From Viridibacillus arvi (GTDB lineage: Bacteria; Bacillota; Bacilli; Bacillales_A; Planococcaceae), in contig NZ_LILB01000007.1 of NCBI RefSeq assembly GCF_001274945.1, positions 135,108-199,107 of the forward strand: 64,000 bases of DNA. The letters are read 5' to 3'. The translations under genes were made by a program, and so were the position numbers. Shown in pieces: positions 26,450-35,131 of the stretch (the first letter of the stretch is position 1; the number at the start of each line of letters is the position of its first letter). The notes beneath the pieces were generated by a model that was not told the DNA's origin, did no database searches, and worked only from the letters and a program-made list of their open reading frames with translations.

Positions 26450-27898
26450 ATGATAGAGATAGAAATGAAATTGAAGAAATATTTACTTGGACAGCCTTCC
26501 ATTGTAATCAATGAAGATGAAACGATGGAAGATAGTATTGAAGTACTGGATGCACGAAATGATGTCAATTACGGTTATATTGAAGTAACGGACGATAAAG
26601 AGCTGACAAACATCAATATTGATTTTGATAAACTAGTAGAAAATAACGATGTAGAGCTAGAAAGTCTAGAAGAACTTGGGATGGATGAAATTTTACATAT
26701 TACAGAGTCCTTTGTGAAGGATTTTGGCCGTGAAGTAGTACAATTTAGTAATTTCTCTGAGATTGGTGAAGGGGAATATTTAGTAGTTTATGAAGCTATA
26801 GATAAAAAACTAAAACTCCCTTTACCTAATTCTGGTGCAGTTATAGAGATTAATTCATACGGTACTATTACAGCGGCTACTATATTCCAAGAGTATTATC
26901 AACTTACATATCCAAAAGTAGAAGTAACTGAAGATGAAGCAAGAGAAATTTTATGTAAAGAAACATTAGTGGAATTAGGAATCGAAGAAAATGAAGAGCA
27001 AGGAGAATTTGAATTAGTTTATCAACCTATTCGAGATTATATAGGTGTTACTGTTGATGGGGAAGTTCAAAAAGCAAGTCAGTTGTTCAGTGAAACACAG
27101 CTTGAACAATTTGCTGTTACACCCGTTCAAGTGACAAAGGCATTGCCAAAATTATTAGGTGCAACTGATCAATATGTATTACGTGAAGAAGAGGGTAATT
27201 TATATTGGTATGATGCAGAAGAGTTAGATGCCAAAGGTGAAGAAGCAGAAGCTATAATCGAAGTGCTACATTTTGATGATGCGGGCGCTAACTATGAATC
27301 TAATGTGGAATGGGATACAGAAGAAAAGACTGAGTTACCTTTTGAGCAATTGAAAGAAAATGCAATGCAATTTTTAGAGATTATTGCTGGTGATATACAT
27401 TATAAATACATGCTTGAAGAACAATCTGTGTCGAATGATGATACAGAAGAATTTGATGATGATTCAGATGAGGATTTCTTCAATGTGGATGAATATGATG
27501 AAGACGAGCATGAAGATGAACATGAAGATGAGCCGACGATTATGTTTACTTTTATCCCATTTTTCCATGAATACAAATTAGACAAATACTCCGTCCTAAT
27601 TGAGGTGGGTATACATACAGGAATTATTCGTTCATGTCTGTATAGCGCATTAAATATGGAGGCTATTCGAGGTGTTAATACTACACCAATGATTACATTG
27701 GAAGAAGCGGATGCTATATATAAACAGAGTTTGCAGATGAAACTTTCACGTTTTGAAGAAATAGATGAAGATGATGAAATGACAATTTATAGCTTAAATT
27801 ACTCTATTAACACCCCTTCTGAAAATGGTGTAATTGATAAGATTAATGCTACAACAGGTGAAGTTACGTATACTGAATCAGATATTATTCGAGGCTAA
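26450..27898 (+). CDS. Uncharacterised acidic protein with PepSY/YcdB-like repeats
   Basis: 482 residues, very acidic, no signal peptide or membrane helix. Repeated modules of the form VTEDEAREIL...LVYQP.RDYIGVTVDGEV and TLEEADAIYKQSL...INATTGEVTY look like the processing/PepSY-like units of YcdB/YcdC proteins, here apparently cytoplasmic. An Asp/Glu/His stretch (about residues 330-364) interrupts the protein and could bind metal or be a flexible linker. Starts at ATG 26450 after GAAAGGGAG. Stands alone between a terminator and the lysine riboswitch. Function unknown. Confidence 0.55.
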   Translation: MIEIEMKLKKYLLGQPSIVINEDETMEDSIEVLDARNDVNYGYIEVTDDKELTNINIDFDKLVENNDVELESLEELGMDEILHITESFVKDFGREVVQFSNFSEIGEGEYLVVYEAIDKKLKLPLPNSGAVIEINSYGTITAATIFQEYYQLTYPKVEVTEDEAREILCKETLVELGIEENEEQGEFELVYQPIRDYIGVTVDGEVQKASQLFSETQLEQFAVTPVQVTKALPKLLGATDQYVLREEEGNLYWYDAEELDAKGEEAEAIIEVLHFDDAGANYESNVEWDTEEKTELPFEQLKENAMQFLEIIAGDIHYKYMLEEQSVSNDDTEEFDDDSDEDFFNVDEYDEDEHEDEHEDEPTIMFTFIPFFHEYKLDKYSVLIEVGIHTGIIRSCLYSALNMEAIRGVNTTPMITLEEADAIYKQSLQMKLSRFEEIDEDDEMTIYSLNYSINTPSENGVIDKINATTGEVTYTESDIIRG

Positions 27899-27950
27899 AA
27901 ACTAGTTGTAAGAAAGACAATAGTATTCTGAGTATTTAACAAAATGGTTA

Positions 27951-27979
27951 TTGACAGTGAAAGTTCGTTACTGTAGACT
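27951..27979 (+). promoter_or_regulatory. Promoter of the lysine-transport operon
   Basis: TTGACA (27951-27956), 17-base spacer, TAGACT (27974-27979), ending just before the riboswitch leader. Confidence 0.75.
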
Positions 27980-28002
27980 GTGTACAATGATAATTGAATA
28001 CA

Positions 28003-28197
28003 ACCTCACTTTTTGATAGGTGAGGTAGAGGCGCGATATCTATTAGTCTTTAGTGGAGCTTGAGAAACTATGAAACTATTGAGAAGGAGATGTCGCCGAA
28101 GTTTGTAATACACTCGATGTTACTTGCTGGGTCTGCAGTTAATAACTGCAGGACTGTCTCAATGAACGTCCTAGTTCGTTGAGTTGAGCTATCTCAT
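28003..28197 (+). ncRNA. Lysine riboswitch (L box)
   Basis: Core elements in order: GAGGTAGAGGCGCGA at the 5' junction, AGT...TAGTGGAG, GGAGATGTCGCCGAAG, CTGGGTCTGCAG with its AACTGCAG hairpin, and a closing GAGCTATCTC that pairs with GATAG at 28014. These are the conserved sequences of the lysine aptamer. It precedes an amino-acid ABC importer, which identifies the substrate as lysine. The expression platform is the terminator region that follows. Confidence 0.95.
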
Positions 28198-28218
28198 TAA
28201 GGGATAAGTAGAGGATTT

Positions 28219-28287
28219 AGGCTATTGTACAATGCGACCTGAGTTCATCTCAGGGCGCGTTTTTTATACGTACAATAGCCTTTTTTA
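28219..28287 (+). terminator. Riboswitch expression platform: two nested terminators
   Basis: Inner stem GCG-CCTGAG / CTCAGG-CGC (28234-28258) followed by TTTTTT, enclosed by a 12-base perfect stem AGGCTATTGTAC (28219-28230) / GTACAATAGCCT (28270-28281), which is itself followed by TTTTTT. Either can end transcription when lysine is bound. Confidence 0.85.
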
Positions 28288-28335
28288 GTATTTTGAAGAA
28301 AATTAAGGATATTATTTAAAGGGGGAGAATATAAT

Positions 28336-29190
28336 ATGAAAAAAACATGGGCAATTTTTTCTGCTATGACACTACTTGCTATTTTACTATTAGCTGGTTG
28401 TGGAACTAAAGATGCAGGTTCGGGATCAGGTGCATCTACTGAAGGGGAAACAAAAAAAGAAACATTCACAATTGGTATGGAAGCGGGATATCCTCCGTTT
28501 AACTGGACACAAAAAGATGATTCAAACGGCGGCGTGAAAATCTCTGGTAACGCAGAATATGCTGGCGGTTACGATGTTGAGATTGCAAAAAGAGTTGCAG
28601 AGTCTTTAGGAAAAGAATTAGTAATCGTCAAAACAGAATGGGACGGTCTAGTGCCTTCATTAACTTCAGGTAAAATTGATGCAATTATGGCGGGTATGTC
28701 TCCAACTAAAAAGCGTAAAAAGACAATTGATTTCACTGATAACTACTATACATCTAATTATGTAATGGTTGTTAAAAAGGGCAGTAAATACGAGAAAGCT
28801 ACTTCAATCCAAGATTTTAGTGGTGCCAAAATTACAGGTCAATTAAATACAACACACTACGATGTAATAGATCAAATTACTGGTGTTAAAAAACAAGCAG
28901 CAATGGATAACTTCCCTGCAATGCGTGTAGCACTTGAATCTGGTGTGATTGATGGTTATGTATCTGAACGTCCAGAAGGTATTAGTTCTTCAGCTGCAAA
29001 TGACAAATTTGTAATGGTTGAATTCACAGATGGCTTTAAAGCGTCCGAAGAAGATACAGCAATTGCTGTAGGAATTGAAAAAGATAGCGAGTTAAAAGAT
29101 AAAATTAATGAAATTTTAAAAGGTATCTCTGAAGAAGAGCGTACAGAAATTATGGATAAAGCGATTGCAAACCAACCAGCTGCAAAATAA
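28336..29190 (+). CDS. Lysine-binding lipoprotein of an ABC importer
   Basis: 284 residues, family 3 extracellular solute-binding protein. Lipobox LLAGC (Cys22), Ser/Gly linker, then TIGMEAGYPPFNWTQ, GGYDVEIAKRVAESLG, EWDGLVPSLTSGKIDAIMAGMS and TNYYTSNYVMV-type strands typical of the cationic and polar amino acid group. The L-box riboswitch upstream makes lysine the likely ligand. GGGGGAG RBS. A hairpin without a long U tail follows at 29201, ahead of the permease gene. Confidence 0.9.
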   Translation: MKKTWAIFSAMTLLAILLLAGCGTKDAGSGSGASTEGETKKETFTIGMEAGYPPFNWTQKDDSNGGVKISGNAEYAGGYDVEIAKRVAESLGKELVIVKTEWDGLVPSLTSGKIDAIMAGMSPTKKRKKTIDFTDNYYTSNYVMVVKKGSKYEKATSIQDFSGAKITGQLNTTHYDVIDQITGVKKQAAMDNFPAMRVALESGVIDGYVSERPEGISSSAANDKFVMVEFTDGFKASEEDTAIAVGIEKDSELKDKINEILKGISEEERTEIMDKAIANQPAAK

Positions 29191-29200
29191 TGTATGACGG

Positions 29201-29229
29201 ATACCGGCTGCATATGAAGCAGTCGGTAT
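29201..29229 (+). other. Intercistronic hairpin after the lysine-binding protein gene
   Basis: Stem ATACCG-G-CTGC / GCAG-T-CGGTAT with little T tail. It may protect the upstream message or reduce read-through, giving more binding protein than permease. Confidence 0.55.
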
Positions 29230-29253
29230 TACTGCTTTTGAAGGAGGAACAGT

Positions 29254-29997
29254 ATGAGTATTGACTGGATTATAAGTATAGCAACTGAAAACTGGGAAAT
29301 GTTCCTTCGCGGGGCATGGATGACGTTATTAATTGCAACACTTGGTACAGTTTTCGGTGCTATCATTGGATTACTTATCGGTATTATTAATACGATTCCA
29401 AAACCTGAAAGAGGATTAAAAAGAATTGTATTAAAACTAATTAATATAATTCTTGGGATATACGTAGGATTTTTCCGAGGTACACCAATGATTGTTCAGG
29501 CAATGGTAGTTTTCTATGGTGCTGCTCAAGCATTTGGTGTAGATATGGACCGTACGTTTGCAGCAATTTTTATCGTTGCTATTAATACAGGAGCGTATAT
29601 GGCTGAAATTGTACGTGGAGGTATCATCTCCGTAGATAAGGGTCAATTTGAAGCAGCTCAAGCGATAGGTATGAATCATTGGCAAACTATGATTCATGTA
29701 GTATTACCTCAAGTTTTACGGAATATTTTACCTGCAACAGGTAACCAATTTGTTATGAATATTAAAGATACATCAGTATTGAATGTAATTGGTGTTACAG
29801 AACTATACTTCCAAACAAAATCTGTTTCGGGGAATAATTTTAGATACTTCGAATCATTCTTTGTAGCATGTATTTTATACTTAATCATGACATTTGTAGT
29901 GACGAAAATTCTACACTACTTTGAAAAAAGATTAGATGGTCCACAAAACTATCAAATGATTGATGATTTAGAACAAGTAGAAGGTAAAAAAGCATGA
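29254..29997 (+). CDS. Lysine ABC importer permease (HisM/GlnP type)
   Basis: 247 residues with ~5 membrane helices. The EAA loop reads [23 protein letters not shown], the coupling motif for the ATPase, and the N-terminal [19 protein letters not shown] is typical of polar amino acid permeases. RBS GGAGGA before ATG. Its 3' end overlaps the first in-frame ATG of the ATPase ORF. Confidence 0.9.
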   Translation: MSIDWIISIATENWEMFLRGAWMTLLIATLGTVFGAIIGLLIGIINTIPKPERGLKRIVLKLINIILGIYVGFFRGTPMIVQAMVVFYGAAQAFGVDMDRTFAAIFIVAINTGAYMAEIVRGGIISVDKGQFEAAQAIGMNHWQTMIHVVLPQVLRNILPATGNQFVMNIKDTSVLNVIGVTELYFQTKSVSGNNFRYFESFFVACILYLIMTFVVTKILHYFEKRLDGPQNYQMIDDLEQVEGKKA

Positions 29998-30020
29998 TTG
30001 CGAGCAAAGGAGATAGACTT

Positions 30021-30758
30021 ATGAAAAATGTAATCGAGATACAACATCTAAGCAAATCCTTTGGCACTCATGAAGTTCTTAAAGACATTGATTTCTCTGT
30101 AAACAAAGGGGAAGTTGTCTGTGTCATCGGCTCTTCAGGATCTGGGAAATCTACGCTTCTACGTTGTATTAACTTATTAGAAAGACCAAGTGGGGGACAG
30201 ATTGTTTATCAAGGTGAAAATATTTTAGATAACAACCATAATATAAATAATTATCGTACAAAACTTGGTATGGTATTCCAATCATTCAATTTGTTTAATA
30301 ACCTTAATGTATTAACAAATTGTATTGTAGGACAAACAAAGGTTTTAAAGCGCTCTAAAAGTGATGCTGAGAATGTTGCTATGAAGTACTTGAAGGTTGT
30401 AGGTTTGGATCGATATATCAATGCGAAGCCACACCAATTATCAGGTGGTCAAAAGCAACGTGTAGCTATTGCTAGAGCGCTGTCTATGGAACCAGATGTA
30501 TTGCTTTTTGATGAACCAACATCTGCACTTGACCCAGAAATGGTTGGAGAAGTTCTAAAGGTTATGAAGGAATTAGCAGGTACAGGTCTTACGATGTTAA
30601 TCGTGACACATGAAATGGAATTTGCAAGAGAAGTTTCAGATCGTGTTGTTTTCATGGATAAAGGGGTCATAGTGGAAGAAGGTTCACCAGAGCAAATCTT
30701 TAACCATCCACAAAACGAACGCACAAAGGCATTTCTAAAGCGCACATTTAAACAATAG
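30021..30758 (+). CDS. Lysine ABC importer ATPase
   Basis: 245 residues from ATG 30021, chosen because AAAGGAGAT lies at ideal distance; an upstream in-frame ATG at 29994 has no RBS. Walker A GSSGSGKS, signature LSGGQKQR, Walker [15 protein letters not shown], switch His in VTHEMEFA. Belongs to the GlnQ/HisP group. Last gene of the lysine operon. Confidence 0.92.
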   Translation: MKNVIEIQHLSKSFGTHEVLKDIDFSVNKGEVVCVIGSSGSGKSTLLRCINLLERPSGGQIVYQGENILDNNHNINNYRTKLGMVFQSFNLFNNLNVLTNCIVGQTKVLKRSKSDAENVAMKYLKVVGLDRYINAKPHQLSGGQKQRVAIARALSMEPDVLLFDEPTSALDPEMVGEVLKVMKELAGTGLTMLIVTHEMEFAREVSDRVVFMDKGVIVEEGSPEQIFNHPQNERTKAFLKRTFKQ

Positions 30759-30772
30759 GGGTATTGAATAAG

Positions 30773-30818
30773 AAAGCCGTTTCCTACATCACTCGTTTGA
30801 TATCAGGAACGGCTTTTT
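30773..30818. terminator. Terminator of the lysine operon, overlapping the lysR stop
   Basis: Stem AAAGCCGTTTCCT / AGGAACGGCTTT (one bulge) followed by TT. It overlaps the last codons of the convergent LysR gene. Confidence 0.75.
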
Positions 30819-31707
30819 ATATATGCCACTTATTGTTGATTTCTTTTATAAACATGGAGGTATTCTTTTTACTTCCCATAATAGGTGAATATACATAGGA
30901 AAAACTCCGTTTAAATACACGGTCCTCTAAACGGATAATAGCGAGTGTCCCTCTTTTTAATTCATGTTCAATAACGTTTTTGGATAGTAGTGTAAGACCA
31001 TCAATTCCTTGAGTCATAAATTCCTTTAATCCTTGATTGCTGCTAATAGAGATAAGCGATTTAATATTAATGCCATTAGATTCTAGTAAATGAAGTAAGT
31101 AATTACGCGTGCCTGAGCCTTCCTCGCGAGTTAGCCATGTGTGATTATGTAAGTCTTGAATCGTAATGCTATCTTTTTGGGCAAGTACATGTGAAGGAGA
31201 TGCGACTAACAATAATTCGTCTTCCATAAAGGGTTCTACAATTAACTCTTTATTGGTTGTTTGCCCTTCGATTAATCCGATATCTATCTTAAGCAATAGA
31301 ACAGCTTCAACAATCTCATCCGTATTTCCGATTATTACTTCCAGGTCAAGTTCAGGATATTTTTGTTGTAAAGTAACGAGTAATGAAGGTAGTACATATT
31401 CGCCAATGGTAAAGCTTGCGCCAATAAGCAGTTTTCCTTTAATTTCATTTTGAAGTGTTAGAATATCAGATTTGGTTTGATCATAAATGGCTAACATTTG
31501 TTTAGCGCGATCATAGAGAATTTCACCAGACGGAGTAATTTTTAGAGACTTAGGTGAGCGTATAAACAATTGTGTATTAAACTCAGTTTCTAAATTTTTT
31601 ATGTGTAAACTAACGCTAGGTTGAGAAATATGGAGGTATTCAGCTGTTTTCGTAAAGTTTTTAATATCTGCTAAAGCAACAAATGTCTTTAAGGCATCGT
31701 AATACAT
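30817..31707 (-). CDS. LysR-family regulator, likely of the YeiH-type gene
   Basis: 296 residues: DNA-binding helix-turn-helix KNFTKTAEYLHISQPSVSLHIKNLE and effector domain with GKLLIGASFTIGEYVLPSLL. Similar in layout to CysL/YeiE regulators. AAGGGGG RBS on the minus strand. Divergent from a YeiH-family gene, the same pairing as yeiE-yeiH in E. coli, so it probably controls that gene; the effector is unknown (sulfur or sulfite compounds are a guess). A perfect inverted repeat overlaps its RBS region. Confidence 0.87.
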   Translation of the reverse strand: MYYDALKTFVALADIKNFTKTAEYLHISQPSVSLHIKNLETEFNTQLFIRSPKSLKITPSGEILYDRAKQMLAIYDQTKSDILTLQNEIKGKLLIGASFTIGEYVLPSLLVTLQQKYPELDLEVIIGNTDEIVEAVLLLKIDIGLIEGQTTNKELIVEPFMEDELLLVASPSHVLAQKDSITIQDLHNHTWLTREEGSGTRNYLLHLLESNGINIKSLISISSNQGLKEFMTQGIDGLTLLSKNVIEHELKRGTLAIIRLEDRVFKRSFSYVYSPIMGSKKNTSMFIKEINNKWHI

Positions 31708-31720
31708 TAAATTCCCCCTT

Positions 31721-31735
31721 ATTAGAAATACTAAT
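31721..31735. promoter_or_regulatory. Candidate LysR operator
   Basis: Perfect inverted repeat ATTAG-AAATA-CTAAT just upstream of the lysR start, fitting autoregulation plus control of the divergent gene. Confidence 0.5.
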
Positions 31736-31819
31736 AGTCATAATTACTTATCTGTATTTTACTGATTATTAATTCTCCAGTAAAGTTTAGGTACAAACAA
31801 AAATAAATGGGGTTACAAA

Positions 31820-32839
31820 ATGAAGAAAATAATAAATGTTCTACCTGGATTGATAACTTGTATTATTATTGCCTTTATTGGAATGGTATTTGGTCGTTTC
31901 TTTCCGAGTTTAGGCAGTGGATTATTTGCTATTTTAATAGGTATTTTGGTCGGCAATTTAAAGTTTGGGTCTAACCCGATGTTAAGACCAGGAATAAAGT
32001 TTTCAGAAAGTAGCCTACTTTACTATTCAATTATTTTATTGGGTGCAACGTTAACATTTAATTCTTTATTTAATATTGGGCTAACGGGTATCACTTTTAT
32101 ACTTATTCAAATGGCTGGGACAATTGCTTTTGTAATTTGGTTGGGAAAATATTTAAGTTTTGGTGAGGACTTTCGTTTATTGATGGCGAGTGGTAATGCA
32201 GTTTGTGGATCTTCAGCAATTGCATCAACAGCACCAGCAATTAATGCAAAAACATCAGATACGGCTGTATCTATAACAATTGTTAATTTACTAGGTACAG
32301 TAATGATGATTCTTTTACCTGTCATTACAAGCACCGTTTTTCATAATAATGTTCTGCCATCTTCAGCTCTGATCGGTGGTACATTGCAATCCGTAGGGCA
32401 AGTAGTTGCCAGCGGGAGCATAGTTGGCGAGGCAGTGAAAGATCAGGCAGAAATTTTTAAAATCAGCAGAATCATTTTCTTAGCATTAGTCGTATTTGTT
32501 CTAACACGTATAAAGATGGCAAATCAAAAAGCTCAAGAATCTCAAGAAACTCAAAAAGTCACTAAAGGGAAATTCAACATACGTTCAATTGTTCCTTGGT
32601 ATGTAGCAGGGTTTTTATTATTGTGTGTAATCAATAGTATTGTTTTATTTCCAACATCAATTACACATCCAACCAAAGTTTTTGGGAACTATTTGGAAAT
32701 CACAGCACTTGCAGGTATTGGTATGAGTGTTAATATAAAAGATTTAACGCAGCATGGATGGAAATTATCTGCATACGCAGGTGGTATTGGCCTATTCCAA
32801 ATTATTTTCGCGTTGATCCTAATATTCATTTTGCTTTAA
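31820..32839 (+). CDS. YeiH-family membrane protein (putative sulfate/sulfonate exporter)
   Basis: 339 residues with ~10 membrane helices. Family signatures: PSLGSGLFAILIGILVGN near the N-terminus, SGNAVCGSSAIASTAPAI in the middle, IGGTLQSVGQVVASG and the C-terminal GIGMSVNIKDL. The family (Cons_hypoth698) is annotated as putative sulfate exporters, without firm biochemical proof. Starts at ATG 31820. Regulated presumably by the divergent LysR protein. Confidence 0.85.
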   Translation: MKKIINVLPGLITCIIIAFIGMVFGRFFPSLGSGLFAILIGILVGNLKFGSNPMLRPGIKFSESSLLYYSIILLGATLTFNSLFNIGLTGITFILIQMAGTIAFVIWLGKYLSFGEDFRLLMASGNAVCGSSAIASTAPAINAKTSDTAVSITIVNLLGTVMMILLPVITSTVFHNNVLPSSALIGGTLQSVGQVVASGSIVGEAVKDQAEIFKISRIIFLALVVFVLTRIKMANQKAQESQETQKVTKGKFNIRSIVPWYVAGFLLLCVINSIVLFPTSITHPTKVFGNYLEITALAGIGMSVNIKDLTQHGWKLSAYAGGIGLFQIIFALILIFILL

Positions 32840-32919
32840 TACCCTGACATTACTGCTTTCAGTTGAGAAATTGGTAGTGGTGAGTCATATAAAGAAGACA
32901 GCAATATTAATGTATTTAG

Positions 32920-32965
32920 TTGATTGGAGCGGAGGGCGGCTCGGCTCGCCCCTAGCGGAAATCAA
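32920..32965. repeat. Short GC-rich repeat remnant of the Bacillaceae TTGATT...AATCAA type
   Basis: Ends TTGATTGGAGCGGA and TAGCGGAAATCAA are inverted (TTGATT / AATCAA), around a GC-rich core GGGCGGCTCGGCTCGCCC that folds on itself. The ends match, from memory, a dispersed ~100-bp intergenic repeat found in many Bacillaceae; the middle is largely deleted. GC content is far above the surroundings. Confidence 0.5.
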
Positions 32966-33002
32966 AGATAGTAGGTAGCATTCATCCATATTTAATATAA
33001 AA

Positions 33003-33052
33003 GAAAAAAGACTGTAGGCAAATTCGAAATTCTTCGAGTTTAGCTACAGTCT
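33003..33052 (-). terminator. Terminator of the siderophore-uptake operon
   Basis: Stem AGACTGTAG / CTACAGTCT (33009-33017 with 33044-33052) with an inner stem in the loop; on the minus strand it is followed by TTTTTT. Confidence 0.8.
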
Positions 33053-33080
33053 GAACCTCTCTTAAATGGGAGGATTAAGT

Positions 33081-34088
33081 CTATTTTTTAAATAACAGGT
33101 AAATAAAGTACGGTGCCCCAATTAGAGATACGATTATACCTGCTGGAATGCTACTAAAGTTTATAATGTTACGACCTATAGTATCGGCAAGTAGTAACAG
33201 CCAACCGCCTGTTAAAATGGCTACAGGTATAAATAATTGATTTCTTGGTCCTACTAATGCTTTTGCAATGTGAGGCGACAAAAGACCAATGAAGGCAATT
33301 CCGCCGGTCACTGAAACAGCAGAAGCAGCTAATGCAACAGCAGTTAACAGTAAGACAATTCTTTCTTTCTCAAGTGAAACACCTACTCCGATAGCAACAG
33401 GTTCGCTCAAGTTTAGTAAGTTCAGCTTATTTGCCTTAAAAAGAGTAAAAGGAATTAATATAACAAGCCAAGGCAGAATTGCCCAAACAAATGCCCAATC
33501 ATTACCCCATATATTTCCCGCTAACCACTTGGCGATAAAATCCACTTTTGAACGTTCAGCTGATGAGATTAGAACAATCATTACGCCTGAAAGCGCCATT
33601 GAAAATCCAATACCTACCAAAACTAAGCGTACCGGTTGTAGACCTTCTTTCTTACTATAAGAAAATGCATATATCAATATAGCCGTTAGCAAAGCACCTA
33701 AAAAGGCGACTGCCGGTAAGACATATATAAATGAACCAACATCAACAGGGAAAAATAAAAAGAAAATAGCTACGCCAACTCCAGCGCCAGCATTAATCCC
33801 GATAATTCCTGGATCGGCTAAATCATTACGTGTAATGCTTTGCAAAATGGAGCCGGATAATGCGAGTGCCATACCTGCTAAAACAGTAATAAGAATTCGA
33901 GGTAGGCGTATTGAAAAGAGAACAAATTCTTCTTTGAAAGTACCGTTACCTAGAATGGTTGGAATGATACGGTCAAATGAAACAGAAGATGCGCCCATAC
34001 CTAAACCGATAATAAATGTAGCTATAATTAATGCGCATAGTATAAATATGATTAATCGTTGTCTTCTAATCAAATGAGGTGCAATCAT
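33081..34088 (-). CDS. Ferric siderophore ABC importer permease, second subunit
   Basis: 335-residue FecCD permease with ~9-10 helices: RLPRILITVLAGMALALSG, TRNDLADPGIIGINAGAG, GGIAFIGLLSPHIAKALVG and NFSSIPAGI near the end. Its start overlaps the stop of the upstream permease gene by 4 bases. Two different permeases in tandem indicate a heterodimer, as in the FhuB/G and YfiZ-YfhA systems. Confidence 0.9.
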   Translation of the reverse strand: MIAPHLIRRQRLIIFILCALIIATFIIGLGMGASSVSFDRIIPTILGNGTFKEEFVLFSIRLPRILITVLAGMALALSGSILQSITRNDLADPGIIGINAGAGVGVAIFFLFFPVDVGSFIYVLPAVAFLGALLTAILIYAFSYSKKEGLQPVRLVLVGIGFSMALSGVMIVLISSAERSKVDFIAKWLAGNIWGNDWAFVWAILPWLVILIPFTLFKANKLNLLNLSEPVAIGVGVSLEKERIVLLLTAVALAASAVSVTGGIAFIGLLSPHIAKALVGPRNQLFIPVAILTGGWLLLLADTIGRNIINFSSIPAGIIVSLIGAPYFIYLLFKK

Positions 34089-35095
34089 GAGAATACTTTG
34101 CCCCCTCTACGAACAATGATTAAAAAGAACGGTAGTCCTAAAACAGCAATAATAGCAGCAATAGGCGTTTCATAAGGTGCGTTAATTGTACGCCCAACTG
34201 TATCAGCTAGCAGCATAAAGCAAGCCCCTGTGATCGCTGACATGGGAATAACGAGACGATAATCCGTACCGACAATGGCACGTACGATGTGAGGTACCAT
34301 TAAACCGATAAAAGCCATATTCCCTACAAGTGCCACGGAAGTTCCAACTAAGATGATAATGATGAAAAATAAAATGATTTTTACACGCATTGTATTTTGT
34401 CCTAAGCCAACTGCTACTTCTTCACTTAAACTTAGTAAAGTGAGCTGTCTTGAAAGAAGGAGAGCTACAATTAGGCCTACAATAATAATAGGTATAATTA
34501 GTTGTAACTGACTCCATGCAGTTCCGACAAGGCCACCAGCTGTCCACATAGAAACGTTTTTTGAGATTTTAAAGTATAAGGCTACCCCGTCAGCTATAGC
34601 ATAAAGGAATGCAGAAACTGCAGTTCCGGCTAACACCATCCGCAGTGGAGAAAATCCACCTCTTTTTAACATGCCAATTCCAAATACTAAAACAGCCCCT
34701 ATTGCGGCACCTATAAAACAAGCAATCATAATACCAAAATAGTTTATGGACGGTAGAAGAGCAAAGGTGATAGCTAGAGCAGCATTTGCACCAGCAGTTA
34801 GTCCTAGTAATCCGGGATCCGCTAATGGATTTCGTGTCATACCTTGCATAATAGCACCCGCAACAGAAAGGGCGGCACCAACAAAAATGGCGCCGACCTC
34901 TCTTGGTAAACGGATTTCTCGAATCATCGTAATGGTATCACTCGCTGAATCTGAAGTAATAGCTAGCCATACTTCTCTTACAGAAGTATTTGCAGCACCG
35001 AATACCATAGCTACTGTAAATATACAGATCAGAACGATAATTCCTACTATGAATTTAATAACAAACGGTATGGATTGTTGTTTTTCTTTTGTCAT
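34085..35095 (-). CDS. Ferric siderophore ABC importer permease, first subunit
   Basis: 336-residue FecCD permease: IRLPREVGAIFVGAALSVAG, MTRNPLADPGLLGLTAGANAAL, GNMAFIGLMVPHIVRAIVG. Partner of the permease encoded downstream (4-base overlap). It lies 36 bases after the binding-protein gene in the Fur-box operon. Confidence 0.9.
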   Translation of the reverse strand: MTKEKQQSIPFVIKFIVGIIVLICIFTVAMVFGAANTSVREVWLAITSDSASDTITMIREIRLPREVGAIFVGAALSVAGAIMQGMTRNPLADPGLLGLTAGANAALAITFALLPSINYFGIMIACFIGAAIGAVLVFGIGMLKRGGFSPLRMVLAGTAVSAFLYAIADGVALYFKISKNVSMWTAGGLVGTAWSQLQLIIPIIIVGLIVALLLSRQLTLLSLSEEVAVGLGQNTMRVKIILFFIIIILVGTSVALVGNMAFIGLMVPHIVRAIVGTDYRLVIPMSAITGACFMLLADTVGRTINAPYETPIAAIIAVLGLPFFLIIVRRGGKVFS

Positions 35096-35131
35096 AGTTA
35101 ATCATCATTCCTATTTTAAAATTAGTAATGC

